Shown here: positions 1-7,972 of the stretch, in pieces
Layout of the letters: each line of letters begins with the position of its first letter
Position numbering within the stretch: position 1 is the stretch's first letter
NCBI RefSeq assembly: GCF_002159835.1
Contig: NZ_NFJL01000013.1
Span: 1-64,000, forward strand
Source: Blautia sp. An249
Lineage (GTDB): Bacteria > Bacillota > Clostridia > Lachnospirales > Lachnospiraceae
Direction of reading: 5' to 3'
Length of the DNA stretch: 64,000 bases
Notes under the pieces: model-generated
What the model saw: only the letters and a program-made list of their open reading frames with translations
Database searches by the model: none
What the model was told of the DNA's origin: nothing
Position numbers and translations under genes: made by a program

Positions 1-144
1 CCGACAAGACAATTATACATATCTGTTTCTTATCAAAGAAGAATTTTTCCCATAGACACAGAAAATTTTACGCCCTCGAGCATCTCCTCTCTCTCCCAGC
101 ACAATAGTCACCCATGATTCTGGGCTCCCCTTTACACCGATAAA
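1..144. other. Non-coding flank at window edge
   Basis: No ORF with a credible start and ribosome binding site is visible here. On the minus strand it is the region downstream of the lipoprotein gene. It does not contain the spacer motif shared by the neighbouring accessory genes. Confidence 0.4.
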
Positions 145-519
145 TCATTCGGCACTCTCAACCACAAATTCTACACTTCCTTTTGCCTTTTCTCCAGTTA
201 CTGTAACTGTATATGTTCCGCTTTCTTCTACATCAACATCATATTCTACCGAAAAGAAAATGCCGTCACTTTCAGCAATAGGTTCATTGTCATCTTTCTG
301 GATTTTATATGACAACTGGCCATCTGTAACCACAATTTTCGTATGGATCGTATCTCCGGCTTCAACAACTAAGTCTTGAGTGTCTGTAGTATTAAATGTT
401 GTATATTCCATAATCAGCTGATTATCGTTCCCTGTCCTGCTTCCGTTGAAATCCGGTGAACAGGCAGTTAGTGCTGCGACAAGTATTACTGCGCTAAAGA
501 CAGTTATAGCCCTTTTCAT
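145..519 (-). CDS. Small secreted lipoprotein, unknown function
   Basis: The 124-residue protein starts with a lipoprotein signal peptide: Lys-Arg, a hydrophobic stretch, then the lipobox L-T-A-C with the lipid-bearing Cys at position 20. It is therefore expected to be anchored on the outer face of the membrane. The mature part alternates short beta-prone stretches with charged residues and ends in a segment resembling a small immunoglobulin-like beta sandwich (roughly residues 45-122). I do not recognise a named family. It is the most distal gene of the minus-strand accessory array, 25 bases after the TudS-like gene. Confidence 0.7.
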   Translation of the reverse strand: MKRAITVFSAVILVAALTACSPDFNGSRTGNDNQLIMEYTTFNTTDTQDLVVEAGDTIHTKIVVTDGQLSYKIQKDDNEPIAESDGIFFSVEYDVDVEESGTYTVTVTGEKAKGSVEFVVESAE

Positions 520-544
520 TATTCTTCGCCTCGTCTTTCAAATT

Positions 545-1120
545 CTATATTGTTATTTTTGGATTATTTACTATAGTTTTCTGACATAGCAATTGATCAA
601 GTTTTTCTTGAATATTTTCGTTTCCTTTTAAACCAATCATTGGAATAGATATATTTTCTCTCGAAAGCTGATCTGATATTTCATTTATGAACAGTCCCAT
701 TCCGTTGACTTCCGCATTGTCATTTGACGTTGTATCTACACCACACGTTGGAGAACGGTTTGCTCCAATAATGCCGACAATTTCAAAGTTGTGTTTTTTA
801 TATTCCAAAATTTGTTGTACGACATAATCAGCCAGTTTTATTAGTTCGACATTATGGATTTTGCTTTTCATTTCAGAACGTATCCTCGTATTCTCCACTA
901 CTACCGAACGATCAGCACCATGGATATCTCCCCTGTCTAGTCCTAAACAGAAGAGTTCCGGACAAGGCAGTTGAACAATCCCTATATTCGCACTTAAGAA
1001 ATAGTCAATAAGGCTTCTAAATGCCGATGGATAAATTGCTGTTCCATCAGAAATGGAGTTTTGATTCAAAAAGCAATGTGCGATAAATACAACTTTTTTA
1101 CTTCTTCCATCATTGAACAT
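545..1120 (-). CDS. TudS-related putative desulfidase (DUF523-like)
   Basis: The 191-residue protein resembles the DUF523/TudS superfamily, in which 2-thiouracil desulfidase uses a [4Fe-4S] cluster to remove sulfur from thiolated bases. Motifs seen are A-H-C-F-L-N-Q-N (Cys16), P-C-P-E (Cys53, with Cys58 close by) and S-P-T-C-G-V (Cys126). This gives the three spaced cysteines expected to hold the cluster. I recall a subgroup labelled 'CD3072 family TudS-related' and this protein fits it, but the substrate cannot be deduced. The ATG at 1120 follows a GAGGT ribosome binding site. It is part of the unidirectional accessory array. Confidence 0.7.
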   Translation of the reverse strand: MFNDGRSKKVVFIAHCFLNQNSISDGTAIYPSAFRSLIDYFLSANIGIVQLPCPELFCLGLDRGDIHGADRSVVVENTRIRSEMKSKIHNVELIKLADYVVQQILEYKKHNFEIVGIIGANRSPTCGVDTTSNDNAEVNGMGLFINEISDQLSRENISIPMIGLKGNENIQEKLDQLLCQKTIVNNPKITI

Positions 1121-1196
1121 AATATTCTACCTCAAATTTGTATTATGGTTAATCAGCTTAAATCCGTTTCACAATCTCCAAAGCGGTATGCCTTTG

Positions 1197-1778
1197 CTAC
1201 CTCTTTCTTCCAATATATCTACATACTTTTTTTCTATAATCCCAATATTCCTCTCCGAATGTTTTTATCAAGAAATCTTCCTCCACATGAACGATCTGCA
1301 GATGTAACATTACAATCGCCGACACTGTTATGATGAACAAGCCCCAATTAAAAAACATAAAAAGTATAGATAAATAAATTAAATCAAAACCCAGAAAAGC
1401 AGGATTACGGCTATAAGCATATATTCCAGACGTAACAAGTTCTGTTTTTTCATCATTTGGAACACCAGCTCTCCAACTGTCGCGCATCGTAAGTACAGAC
1501 ACCACAAACACGCCAACCCCTAATATTCCCAATATGCAACCAAGGGCTCTGATCCCTGCTAAATGAATATATGTATTCATAAAAATACTAATCAACTCAA
1601 CAATGGGAACAATAAATGTCACAATTTTCAATGAAATTTCTATGGTCTTTAAAAAGCCTTCCTTTCCCTTACCCAATAAATTTGTTTGTATTCCTTGTTT
1701 TCGCTGACTAAAAAGTTTTATGTAATAAACACCGTAAAATGCAATCATTATCAATATTGCAATAATTTTATATGCCAT
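1197..1778 (-). CDS. Isoprenylcysteine carboxyl methyltransferase family membrane protein
   Basis: The 193-residue polytopic membrane protein has four to five hydrophobic segments. The C-terminal signature of the ICMT/phospholipid methyltransferase fold is present: G-I-Y-A-Y-S-R-N-P near residue 120, then E-E-D-F-L and F-G-E-E-Y-W-D-Y near 165-180. In this family these residues bind S-adenosylmethionine at the membrane face. Bacterial members methylate varied and mostly unknown substrates, so no precise reaction is claimed. A GAGG site precedes the ATG. The spacer upstream (1786-1825) carries the motif shared with other spacers of this array. Confidence 0.75.
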   Translation of the reverse strand: MAYKIIAILIMIAFYGVYYIKLFSQRKQGIQTNLLGKGKEGFLKTIEISLKIVTFIVPIVELISIFMNTYIHLAGIRALGCILGILGVGVFVVSVLTMRDSWRAGVPNDEKTELVTSGIYAYSRNPAFLGFDLIYLSILFMFFNWGLFIITVSAIVMLHLQIVHVEEDFLIKTFGEEYWDYRKKVCRYIGRKR

Positions 1779-1825
1779 GTTGTAACCTCAAAATTCTATT
1801 TTTTCAGTTCTATAAACTGGGATTG

Positions 1826-2047
1826 TCAATTTTCCGTTGATAATTCCAGTTTTTCAATATCTGCTATTTCTATAATGTAAATATCATTACCTACTGGGCT
1901 GATTAAAATTGACTCATCTTCATTAAACTCATCAGCAAAAATTCCCTTAATTGTGTTTCCGTCTTTTAAGGTAACTACTACTAATCTGTCATATAATTCT
2001 GCATATTTCTTATGAAAATCTTCACTAATGCAATGTTGTGTGTTCAT
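1826..2047 (-). CDS. Small Sm-like/beta-barrel hypothetical protein
   Basis: The 73-residue protein is read from the ATG that overlaps the stop of the upstream small membrane protein gene (ATGA overlap at 2044-2047). A longer in-frame extension upstream exists but only reads antiparallel into the neighbour. The central part, around L-Y-D-R-L-V-V-V-T-L-K-D-G-N-T-I-K-G, has the strand pattern of small RNA-binding or Sm-like barrels, in which a hydrophobic strand is followed by D-G and K-G turns. No named family is recognised. Translational coupling suggests joint action with the membrane protein. Confidence 0.55.
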   Translation of the reverse strand: MNTQHCISEDFHKKYAELYDRLVVVTLKDGNTIKGIFADEFNEDESILISPVGNDIYIIEIADIEKLELSTEN

Positions 2048-2235
2048 TTTTTTACTGCTTTCAGAAAACCGGAAATAGCGGATAAAAGCCAACCAATACC
2101 AATAATAATGAGTGTGGTTTTCCACCCTATACCATTATCAAAGACAAAGAGGAATGCGTATAGTGCAAAAATGCTCACAATGATAGCAAAGCCATATAGT
2201 ATCAAATCTAATTTTCTTCTTTTCTCTCTATCCAT
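2044..2235 (-). CDS. Small two-helix membrane protein
   Basis: The 63-residue protein has a basic start (D-R-E-K-R-R-K) and two predicted transmembrane helices, at about residues 10-31 and 38-55, with positively charged ends. It is preceded by an AAGGAG site in a spacer (2245-2282) related to the other spacers of the array. Its stop codon overlaps the start of the next gene. Function is unknown; the size and coupling suggest a membrane partner of the downstream Sm-like protein. Confidence 0.55.
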   Translation of the reverse strand: MDREKRRKLDLILYGFAIIVSIFALYAFLFVFDNGIGWKTTLIIIGIGWLLSAISGFLKAVKK

Positions 2236-2295
2236 GCCTTATTGCTCCTTAAATTCCAATTTTCTCAGATAAGTTCCAATGCTTTTTATACTTTT

Positions 2296-3339
2296 TTACT
2301 TCTTTGAATTTTTTTCCAACTCAAGCAGATACCTGTCATAGTCCGACATAAATAATCTATCTTGAATTACACGATATTTTTCAAATTCTGTTTCGGCTTT
2401 GGATTTAGCAATCTCCGCCGTGATTTTCCCAGCATCTTGTAAAACCTCTCGGTCATCAGCCGTCAGGAATAAATCCAAACGCTTGCTCCAATCTTCCATT
2501 GTCATTGGAATATGTCTTTCTGCACGGTCTTCTGCCAAATCCAAATATGCCGATACGATACGCTCCAACGATCGCATTTCCTGTTCGTCGAGATAATTCT
2601 TGGCGACACTTACATCACTTTTTACGATTTTACCTTTAGGGGCCGCTGCCCATGTAGTCAGACCCATATGTGGTTTTTTGGCATTCGCTCTTTCGTATAT
2701 TAACTCTGCCGCAGTATGCCCATGTACCGCATAATGCATTTTATTTTGAACCTTTGCGAAAAACTGCTTTGTTGTATTTGCAGTACGGTCATAATCAAGC
2801 GCGGTAGCATAAATATCCGTAATCTTCTGATAAAACCTACGCTCTGATAAACGAATTTCTCGAATCTGCTCCAGCAAGCGGTCGAAATATTCTACTGTCA
2901 AAACAGAACCACCGTTTTTCAGACGTTCATCATCCATAACCCATCCTTTGATGGTGTAATCCTTTACGATTCCGTTTGCCCACTTGCGGAATTGTACTGC
3001 ACGTTCATTGTTTACCTTAAAACCGACGGCAATTATCATCTGCAAGTTATAATGATTCGTTTCTCTTTGTACCTGACGGGAACCCTCGGTTTGAACTATC
3101 CGAAATTTTCGGATAGTTGCCGACTCTTCCAATTCGGAATCCAAATATATTTTTTTTATGTGGTCACTAATTGTACGCACATCAACACCGTAAAGTGCAG
3201 CCATCATTTTTTGTGTCAGCCATATATTTTCATCTTGATAACGCATTTCAATGCTATCTTCCTGTTCTCCGACAGAAGCAATGTAAGTAAGATACTCTGC
3301 TGCACTTGAGCGAATATTTATTTCATTCTTCTTTGCCAA
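2296..3339 (-). CDS. RhuM family protein
   Basis: The 347-residue protein matches the RhuM family, often called virulence RhuM and first noted in Salmonella pathogenicity island 3. Seen features are an N-terminal Y-Q-D-E-N-I-W-L-T-Q-K-M-M-A segment like phage KilA/Bro-type DNA-binding regions, the block R-E-T-N-H-Y-N-L-Q-M-I-I-A-V-G near residue 95, and a charged helical C-terminus. The biochemical role is not established; the genes are frequent on mobile elements. A TTG start at 3339, six bases after AGGAGGTG, is preferred; a GTG at 3348 lies inside that site. It is out of keeping with the core genes further right. Confidence 0.8.
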   Translation of the reverse strand: MAKKNEINIRSSAAEYLTYIASVGEQEDSIEMRYQDENIWLTQKMMAALYGVDVRTISDHIKKIYLDSELEESATIRKFRIVQTEGSRQVQRETNHYNLQMIIAVGFKVNNERAVQFRKWANGIVKDYTIKGWVMDDERLKNGGSVLTVEYFDRLLEQIREIRLSERRFYQKITDIYATALDYDRTANTTKQFFAKVQNKMHYAVHGHTAAELIYERANAKKPHMGLTTWAAAPKGKIVKSDVSVAKNYLDEQEMRSLERIVSAYLDLAEDRAERHIPMTMEDWSKRLDLFLTADDREVLQDAGKITAEIAKSKAETEFEKYRVIQDRLFMSDYDRYLLELEKNSKK

Positions 3340-3433
3340 CGTAGACACCTCCTATATTAGGTTGATTTACGTCACCAATGGCGACGCTTTTCGATATAAA
3401 TCATGAATGCGAAATAGTTCTATAAACTTGGAT

Positions 3434-3607
3434 TTATCTTTCTTTATGCTTATCTTTCCCTAATGCAATAAATCCAGCAGTAACAGCAAGAGCAAGCATA
3501 ATATCATGTTCGCCTAATGGGTCTGTTACTATGGAATAAATTAAAAATGCCGTACAAATCAGCAATATTGCTAATATAATCCCACTAACAATTTTTCTTT
3601 TTTCCAT
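3434..3607 (-). CDS. Small membrane protein, unknown function
   Basis: The 57-residue protein starts at an ATG nine bases after AAAGGAG. It has a basic N-terminus, one clear transmembrane helix (about residues 7-26), a second hydrophobic stretch (about 35-50) and a Lys/Arg-rich tail. Longer reading frames upstream translate only the shared spacer and are rejected. Nothing identifies a family. It sits between the VOC and RhuM genes. Confidence 0.5.
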   Translation of the reverse strand: MEKRKIVSGIILAILLICTAFLIYSIVTDPLGEHDIMLALAVTAGFIALGKDKHKER

Positions 3608-3659
3608 TGTATAAATCTCCTTTACAACTTCAAATTTTCTCTGCTCTACAAGCTGGAAG

Positions 3660-4118
3660 TTATCGCATACAAGCATTGACAAATTTCATAGGTACATCCA
3701 TGCGTTCTGCTACTTGTTCTGGTGTCATTCCACTATTTAAGAAACGCTTGCATACTATTTTCATGTTCTCGCCGACTTCAATAATATGCTTATCTGGATC
3801 ATAGAAACGAACAACACGCTGTCCCCATGAATGTTCTACAATAGGGTGGACATATTCAACATTACATTCTTTCAGCTTATCCGCAAATTCATCAAAATTA
3901 TCTTCTTCAAAATAAATCTCAAAATTGTTGCCACCAAAAGAAATCTCGCTTTTCCCGATAAAGTCTTTATATGTTTCAACTGTCTGCAAAGCTAAACCGC
4001 CTGTTAAAGTTTTATTTGCTCCAAAATCCATAATCACATGAAGCCCGAAAACCTTTTTATAAAACTCAACTGATTTTTCTATATCTGTAACCACCAGCAT
4101 AGGATTTTTCAATTTCAT
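3660..4118 (-). CDS. VOC (glyoxalase/bleomycin resistance) family protein
   Basis: The 152-residue protein starts at an ATG eight bases after GGAGG. The VOC pattern is clear: P-M-L-V-V-T-D-I-E-K-S-V-E-F-Y-K-K-V-F-G-L at the start, an edge strand I-S-F-G-G-N-N-F-E-I-Y-F, and F-Y-D-P-D-K-H-I-I-E-V-G near residue 120, which supplies a typical metal-binding Glu. The last 25 residues form an extra helical tail (M-T-P-E-Q-V-A-E-R-M), like the C-terminus of many Clostridia VOC proteins. Substrate is unknown. It is the first gene of the minus-strand array and faces away from the recombinase module. Confidence 0.75.
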   Translation of the reverse strand: MKLKNPMLVVTDIEKSVEFYKKVFGLHVIMDFGANKTLTGGLALQTVETYKDFIGKSEISFGGNNFEIYFEEDNFDEFADKLKECNVEYVHPIVEHSWGQRVVRFYDPDKHIIEVGENMKIVCKRFLNSGMTPEQVAERMDVPMKFVNACMR

Positions 4119-4200
4119 TTCCGTTACCTCCACACGTTCCAATTTCCAGTTAGGTACATTGTACCACACGGTTCCGATGATGTTAATTCTTTTCTTCATA

Positions 4201-4433
4201 TGGTCAAATTACCAAATTACTATTCACCAGCGCTGTATTTCTGACGCTTAGAAGAATCAGTGATTATGCAGAGTTTAGAGTTGCGCGTCTTTAGATCCGG
4301 AAGAATAGCGCATATTTATGTTGATAAAAACTGATGAAGGGAGTGGTTTTGATATAAGCCGATAGAAAACAGAAAATTTAAACCGGATGTTTTCTTTCAT
4401 ATTTCCCTTAAATACAGGAAAGGAGAGGGTTGT
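4201..4433. other. Divergent intergenic region upstream of the recombinase module
   Basis: This region of about 230 bases separates the leftward accessory array from the rightward excisionase/recombinase module. It is AT-rich near 4290-4400. I see no convincing -35/-10 pair and no long inverted repeat. If the array is mobilised by the recombinases, the recombination site would be expected here or at the right end near 7500-7640. Confidence 0.4.
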
Positions 4434-4637
4434 ATGGATGAGAGAGATAACAGGATATCCGCTAAGGTATACACAGTTGAAGAGATACAGCAGCTTCTGG
4501 GAATTGGCAGAACAAAAATCTATGCATACATCGAAGGCGTGTATAAAGCCCAGGAACCGTTCAGGGTTATCAAAATTGGCAGATCATACCGGATTCCGAA
4601 AGAGTCGTTTGACAAATGGATAAATGGCATAAGCTGA
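4434..4637 (+). CDS. Excisionase-like helix-turn-helix protein
   Basis: The 67-residue protein matches small excisionase/HTH_17 proteins. The stretch V-Y-T-V-E-E-I-Q-Q-L-L-G-I-G-R-T-K-I-Y is a winged helix-turn-helix recognition region, and I-K-I-G-R-S-Y-R-I-P-K-E-S-F is the characteristic wing and following helix. In mobile elements such proteins bend DNA at the attachment site and steer the recombinase toward excision. The gene lies 22 bases upstream of the first recombinase on the same strand. Confidence 0.8.
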   Translation: MDERDNRISAKVYTVEEIQQLLGIGRTKIYAYIEGVYKAQEPFRVIKIGRSYRIPKESFDKWINGIS

Positions 4638-4659
4638 GTAATTTAGAAGGAGGAGCGGA

Positions 4660-5838
4660 ATGGTCAAGCGGACAAAAAAGTACGAACATGCTTTCTGGGA
4701 AAGAAACATGTGGAATCACAGGATAAAAATCCTGCAGGAAGACTATACGGTAAAGTATGGAAAAATTGGCGGTTTTAAAACGGCTGAAGAAGCAGAAGAA
4801 TCTTACGAGAAATATAAGGCTGAATTCGATCAGAAAGTGAAGCAGAGGTTTATTAAACAGAATCAGGATATAACTCTAAAAGACTATTTAATCTATTGGT
4901 ACGTAAGCATTTTTTCCGAGCGAATCAAGCCGATGACTCAGTATATAACGGCATATACTGTTTATTCTTTTCTTCTTCCCAATATTGATGATGATATAAA
5001 GCTCAAATTTGTCAGTACAGAGTACCTGAATAATGTTCTTTCAGCTGCCGCTAAGTATTGTGAATCATCCGGAAATAAAAGCCGGGAGGTGTTGTATATT
5101 GCGTTTCGTGATGCCCTTAAGCAGCGACTGGTTGCAAATAATCCAGTTCCGGCCACAAAAAGATACCCAAGGAAAAAGCCTAAAGTAAAGGTTTTAAATG
5201 TAGAACAGACACGGGTTTTGTTAAGGATGGCTAAGTACAGGAATTGGTTTCTGGAGATTCTTTTAGGACTGTATTGCGGGCTGCGAAAAGGAGAAATCCT
5301 GGGATTGAAGTTCAGTGACTTTGATTTGCAGAACAGAACTGTACATGTTCAACGGCAGATTGCGGCTGATATGAAACTGGCTGACGGAGGTTGCAAAATC
5401 GAGGAGTACAAGCTTGTAGAACGAGATCCAAAATCAGAAAACAGTGACAGAATATTAAAAGTTCCTCCGATTATTTTGGTGGAATTGTGCAAAAGACGGC
5501 AGAAGATCGAAATGCAGAAAGTGAAAATGGGAGACCGGTATATTGACTCGGATTACATCAGCTGTCAAAAAAACGGACTGCCCCATGCTTTGGCATCTTT
5601 GAATGGTGAGCTGAACAGGATCACTAAAAGAGCAGGACTGCCTCATATTACCGTTCATGGTTTGAGACATATGTACGCAACAATATTAATTGAGAGAGGT
5701 GTCAGTCTTGCTAAAATCTCAGGATTACTCGGACATGGCTCCGTACACACTACTTTTGAATTTTATCTGGACATTATAAATGGAACGAATCAGATTCAAG
5801 ACTTTATGAATCAAAATTTTGTTCCGGGAGAAATGTAG
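4660..5838 (+). CDS. Tyrosine recombinase/integrase 1
   Basis: The 392-residue site-specific recombinase starts at an ATG after AGGAGG. An N-terminal arm-binding region (about 1-65) and a SAM-like core-binding domain (about 70-165) precede the catalytic domain. Catalytic residues visible are Arg209 (G-L-R-K-G-E), His333 and Arg336 (H-G-L-R-H), His359 (L-L-G-H-G-S) and the nucleophile Tyr369 (F-E-F-Y-L-D). All expected residues are present, so the enzyme is probably active. The next recombinase begins 10 bases after its stop, with that gene's AGGAGG site overlapping the stop codon. Confidence 0.9.
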   Translation: MVKRTKKYEHAFWERNMWNHRIKILQEDYTVKYGKIGGFKTAEEAEESYEKYKAEFDQKVKQRFIKQNQDITLKDYLIYWYVSIFSERIKPMTQYITAYTVYSFLLPNIDDDIKLKFVSTEYLNNVLSAAAKYCESSGNKSREVLYIAFRDALKQRLVANNPVPATKRYPRKKPKVKVLNVEQTRVLLRMAKYRNWFLEILLGLYCGLRKGEILGLKFSDFDLQNRTVHVQRQIAADMKLADGGCKIEEYKLVERDPKSENSDRILKVPPIILVELCKRRQKIEMQKVKMGDRYIDSDYISCQKNGLPHALASLNGELNRITKRAGLPHITVHGLRHMYATILIERGVSLAKISGLLGHGSVHTTFEFYLDIINGTNQIQDFMNQNFVPGEM

Positions 5839-5848
5839 GAGGCTGCGT

Positions 5849-7246
5849 ATGGATTTAACGAAACTAGATCTTCGGCCTTATAGGGAATACAAAATATCAG
5901 ATGTTATGAAAATCAAGGGGAAGCTGGGCTTTCGAGTGACACTGGTTTATGACGATGGAACAGAAAAGGAATGTCAACATTCCGGTTTTTCTTCAAAATC
6001 TACGGCGACGAAAAATCGGAATAGAATAATTGCTCAGCTTGAAAATGGCATATATGTCGCTCACCGGGATGTGAAAATTAAAGATTTTTTACCTTATTGG
6101 CTTGAACATGTTATGAGAGCAAGAGGGGACTTTAAGGCAAACAGCTATGATGCCTATAAAAATTGTATATACAGGCATATAATTCCGAGACTGGGCAATA
6201 TAAAACTGATAGAAGTGAACCCGGGACATATACAAAAGGTTTATAAAGAACTTTGCGAAAATTATAAATCAATCCCCAGAATTGCGAAACCTGTATTAAA
6301 TACATCTTTCACATATGCTGTAAGTATCAGGTTGATGGAAATGAACCCTTGCGAGAACGTCAATCTTCCTCGTCAGGATGATGACAAAAAACGCGAATAC
6401 CATACCATTCATGTAAATAAGGCGCAGACATATTCTTTAGAGCAAGTTAAAATACTTATAAAGGCCGCAAAAGATACCCGTATTTATATGCAGATTTTGT
6501 TCGCGGTGCTAATGGGGCTTAGAAAAGGAGAAATCAATGGATTAAAATACAGCGATATTGATTTTGAACACCGCACGTTGAAAATCCAAAGACAATTAGG
6601 AAAAGATCTCTATAAAGACGATACTGAAATTCCGGTAAATACAAAGACAAAGCAGGAAATTACATTAAAAACATGGTCAAGTGAACGAGAGATCGACATT
6701 CCGGATTATGTATTCGAAGAAATTCTCAAGGAACGAGAAAAATATGAAAGAAATAAGAGACGGAGGCAGCAGGGAGTATGGACATTTCAAGATCTGGGGT
6801 ATATTTGCTGTTCTTCATACGGCCGCCCCAGAAGTTCGGACTATCACTATACGCATTATAAGGAACTGATAAAGAAAACAGGGCTGCCGTATATACGATT
6901 CCATGATCTTCGGCATACATATGCTACATTGTTGCTGAAAAATGAGATTAATCAGAAAGCCATAGCAGAAGTGATGGGACATTCGAAATCCATTATTACA
7001 GTGGACACTTATGGAGATACCCGGAGAATTATAGAGGGTGGTGTTGAAGTGATCCAGGATTTCATTGACGAGGTTCATCCTTATGGAAGTTTAGACGTCC
7101 GGATGCTCAAGGAGATGTTCGGAATGGAAAGAGAAGTCAGAATAGAGGAATACACTTTAAAATCAATTGCTGTAAAGATGGAGGATATAGAGATCCCTGC
7201 TTTAGAGGAAATGAATTGCATTGGTACCCAGGATGAAATATACTAA
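5849..7246 (+). CDS. Tyrosine recombinase/integrase 2
   Basis: The 465-residue recombinase is translated from the ATG at 5849, seven bases after TAGGAGG. It contains an arm-binding N-terminus, a core-binding domain (about 75-175) and a catalytic domain with Arg225 (G-L-R-K-G-E), His352/Arg355 (H-D-L-R-H-T-Y), His378 (V-M-G-H-S-K) and Tyr388 (V-D-T-Y-G-D). It is longer than recombinase 1 because of an inserted charged loop near 255-310 and a tail of about 70 residues after the active tyrosine. Its different sequence and adjacency suggest that the two enzymes act together on unlike half-sites, as in Tn554-type systems. Confidence 0.9.
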   Translation: MDLTKLDLRPYREYKISDVMKIKGKLGFRVTLVYDDGTEKECQHSGFSSKSTATKNRNRIIAQLENGIYVAHRDVKIKDFLPYWLEHVMRARGDFKANSYDAYKNCIYRHIIPRLGNIKLIEVNPGHIQKVYKELCENYKSIPRIAKPVLNTSFTYAVSIRLMEMNPCENVNLPRQDDDKKREYHTIHVNKAQTYSLEQVKILIKAAKDTRIYMQILFAVLMGLRKGEINGLKYSDIDFEHRTLKIQRQLGKDLYKDDTEIPVNTKTKQEITLKTWSSEREIDIPDYVFEEILKEREKYERNKRRRQQGVWTFQDLGYICCSSYGRPRSSDYHYTHYKELIKKTGLPYIRFHDLRHTYATLLLKNEINQKAIAEVMGHSKSIITVDTYGDTRRIIEGGVEVIQDFIDEVHPYGSLDVRMLKEMFGMEREVRIEEYTLKSIAVKMEDIEIPALEEMNCIGTQDEIY

Positions 7247-7274
7247 TGAAAACGGCAAGATGTGGAGGAGAAAG

Positions 7275-7490
7275 ATGGAAAGATTTTTTGGAACAAGAGA
7301 TTATCACGAGTTTTGTAAATCCTTTGGAAGAGGAAATGAACAGCAATATTTGGCTTTGCGGGAACTTAAAAAGGATACCACTTTGTCGTGGGAGGATATG
7401 AAAAAATTGAAATTCAATCAATTCGATGAGAAAAATAAGGCCATTATCCTTCCCGCAACTTGTATTAAACAGCAGGAAACCAGAGAATAA
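7275..7490 (+). CDS. Small ORF after the recombinase pair
   Basis: A 71-residue protein is read from the ATG at 7275, which follows GGAGGAG by five bases; in-frame starts further upstream overlap the recombinase 2 stop. It is charged and probably helical in its first half, then reads W-E-D-M-K-K-L-K-F-N-Q-F-D-E-K-N-K-A-I-I, a pattern reminiscent of the strand after the first catalytic Arg of tyrosine recombinases. It could be an accessory protein of the recombination module (compare TnpC of Tn554) or a recombinase remnant. The role is not established. Confidence 0.45.
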   Translation: MERFFGTRDYHEFCKSFGRGNEQQYLALRELKKDTTLSWEDMKKLKFNQFDEKNKAIILPATCIKQQETRE

Positions 7491-7526
7491 AAATCAGTCC
7501 GGAACGGATCGGCTTTTGAAAAAAGT

Positions 7527-7561
7527 AAAAAGCAAGGCGGCATGTGTCTGCCTTGCTTTTT
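7527..7561 (+). terminator. Intrinsic terminator of the recombinase module
   Basis: Perfect 12-bp arms AAAAAGCAAGGC (7527-7538) and GCCTTGCTTTTT (7550-7561) end in a T tract. This closes the xis-int-int transcript and marks the approximate right end of the accessory region. Confidence 0.85.
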
Positions 7562-7972
7562 CTGTACAGTCCAGAGAAGTTTTATTTTTCAATAGACACA
7601 TTCTTTGGCGACAGAGCAAAGGATGAAGAGTATCTCCGAATTTCTATATGTAAAATGATTTTGTATATTATGCAGAAGCCTTATATTCTTTAAAAGTGTG
7701 TGTATAATATGCAAAAAGATTCAATGAATGTTGAATAATAATACAGAACATTTGTTTGAATATGTCTATGCAAATAATGAATATTGTGTTATACTAGACC
7801 GGTAAATGGTGACAAATTCCATCGAATGATTGGCAGTATCGCGCAGTCAAAAAATTCGGTTTTACTGACCTGATTCGTACAATTGGACTTTTCGCCTGTT
7901 TTTTTGGCCTTTTTGGAGGGTTTTCAGGGTGCGAAATCGGGCTGATAGTAAGCATAGTAAGGAGTGATTCGT
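7562..7972 (+). promoter_or_regulatory. uvrB promoter region with candidate LexA box
   Basis: The 410-base gap before uvrB contains an extended -10 (TGT then TATACT at 7790-7795) with only a weak -35. At 7746-7758 lies GAACATTTGTTTG, close to the Gram-positive LexA box (GAAC-N4-GTTC with flanking G). uvrB is a classic SOS gene, so LexA control is plausible. The remaining 160-base leader has runs of T and G but no riboswitch I recognise. Confidence 0.5.

Larger units (their letters stand above)
1786..3659 (-). repeat. Related spacer motif repeated between accessory genes
   Basis: On the minus strand, the spacers at 3617-3659, 3409-3433, 2245-2282 and 1786-1825 share a related sequence ahead of the next gene. 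Core elements are CCAGCTTGTAGAGC at 3659-3617, AAGTTTATAGAACT at 3433-3409 and CAGTTTATAGAACTG at 1825-1786, followed in three of them by an A-rich stretch such as GAGAAAATT and then GAA-TT and the ribosome binding site. The motif is a short imperfect palindrome (AGTT...AACT). The coordinates give the outer limits of the scattered copies, not one continuous repeat. Confidence 0.55.

Noticed and set aside
1-4200. True integron with an IntI integrase and attC sites
   Set aside because: The recombinases lack recognisable IntI features and the spacer motif is not a standard attC; only the layout is similar.
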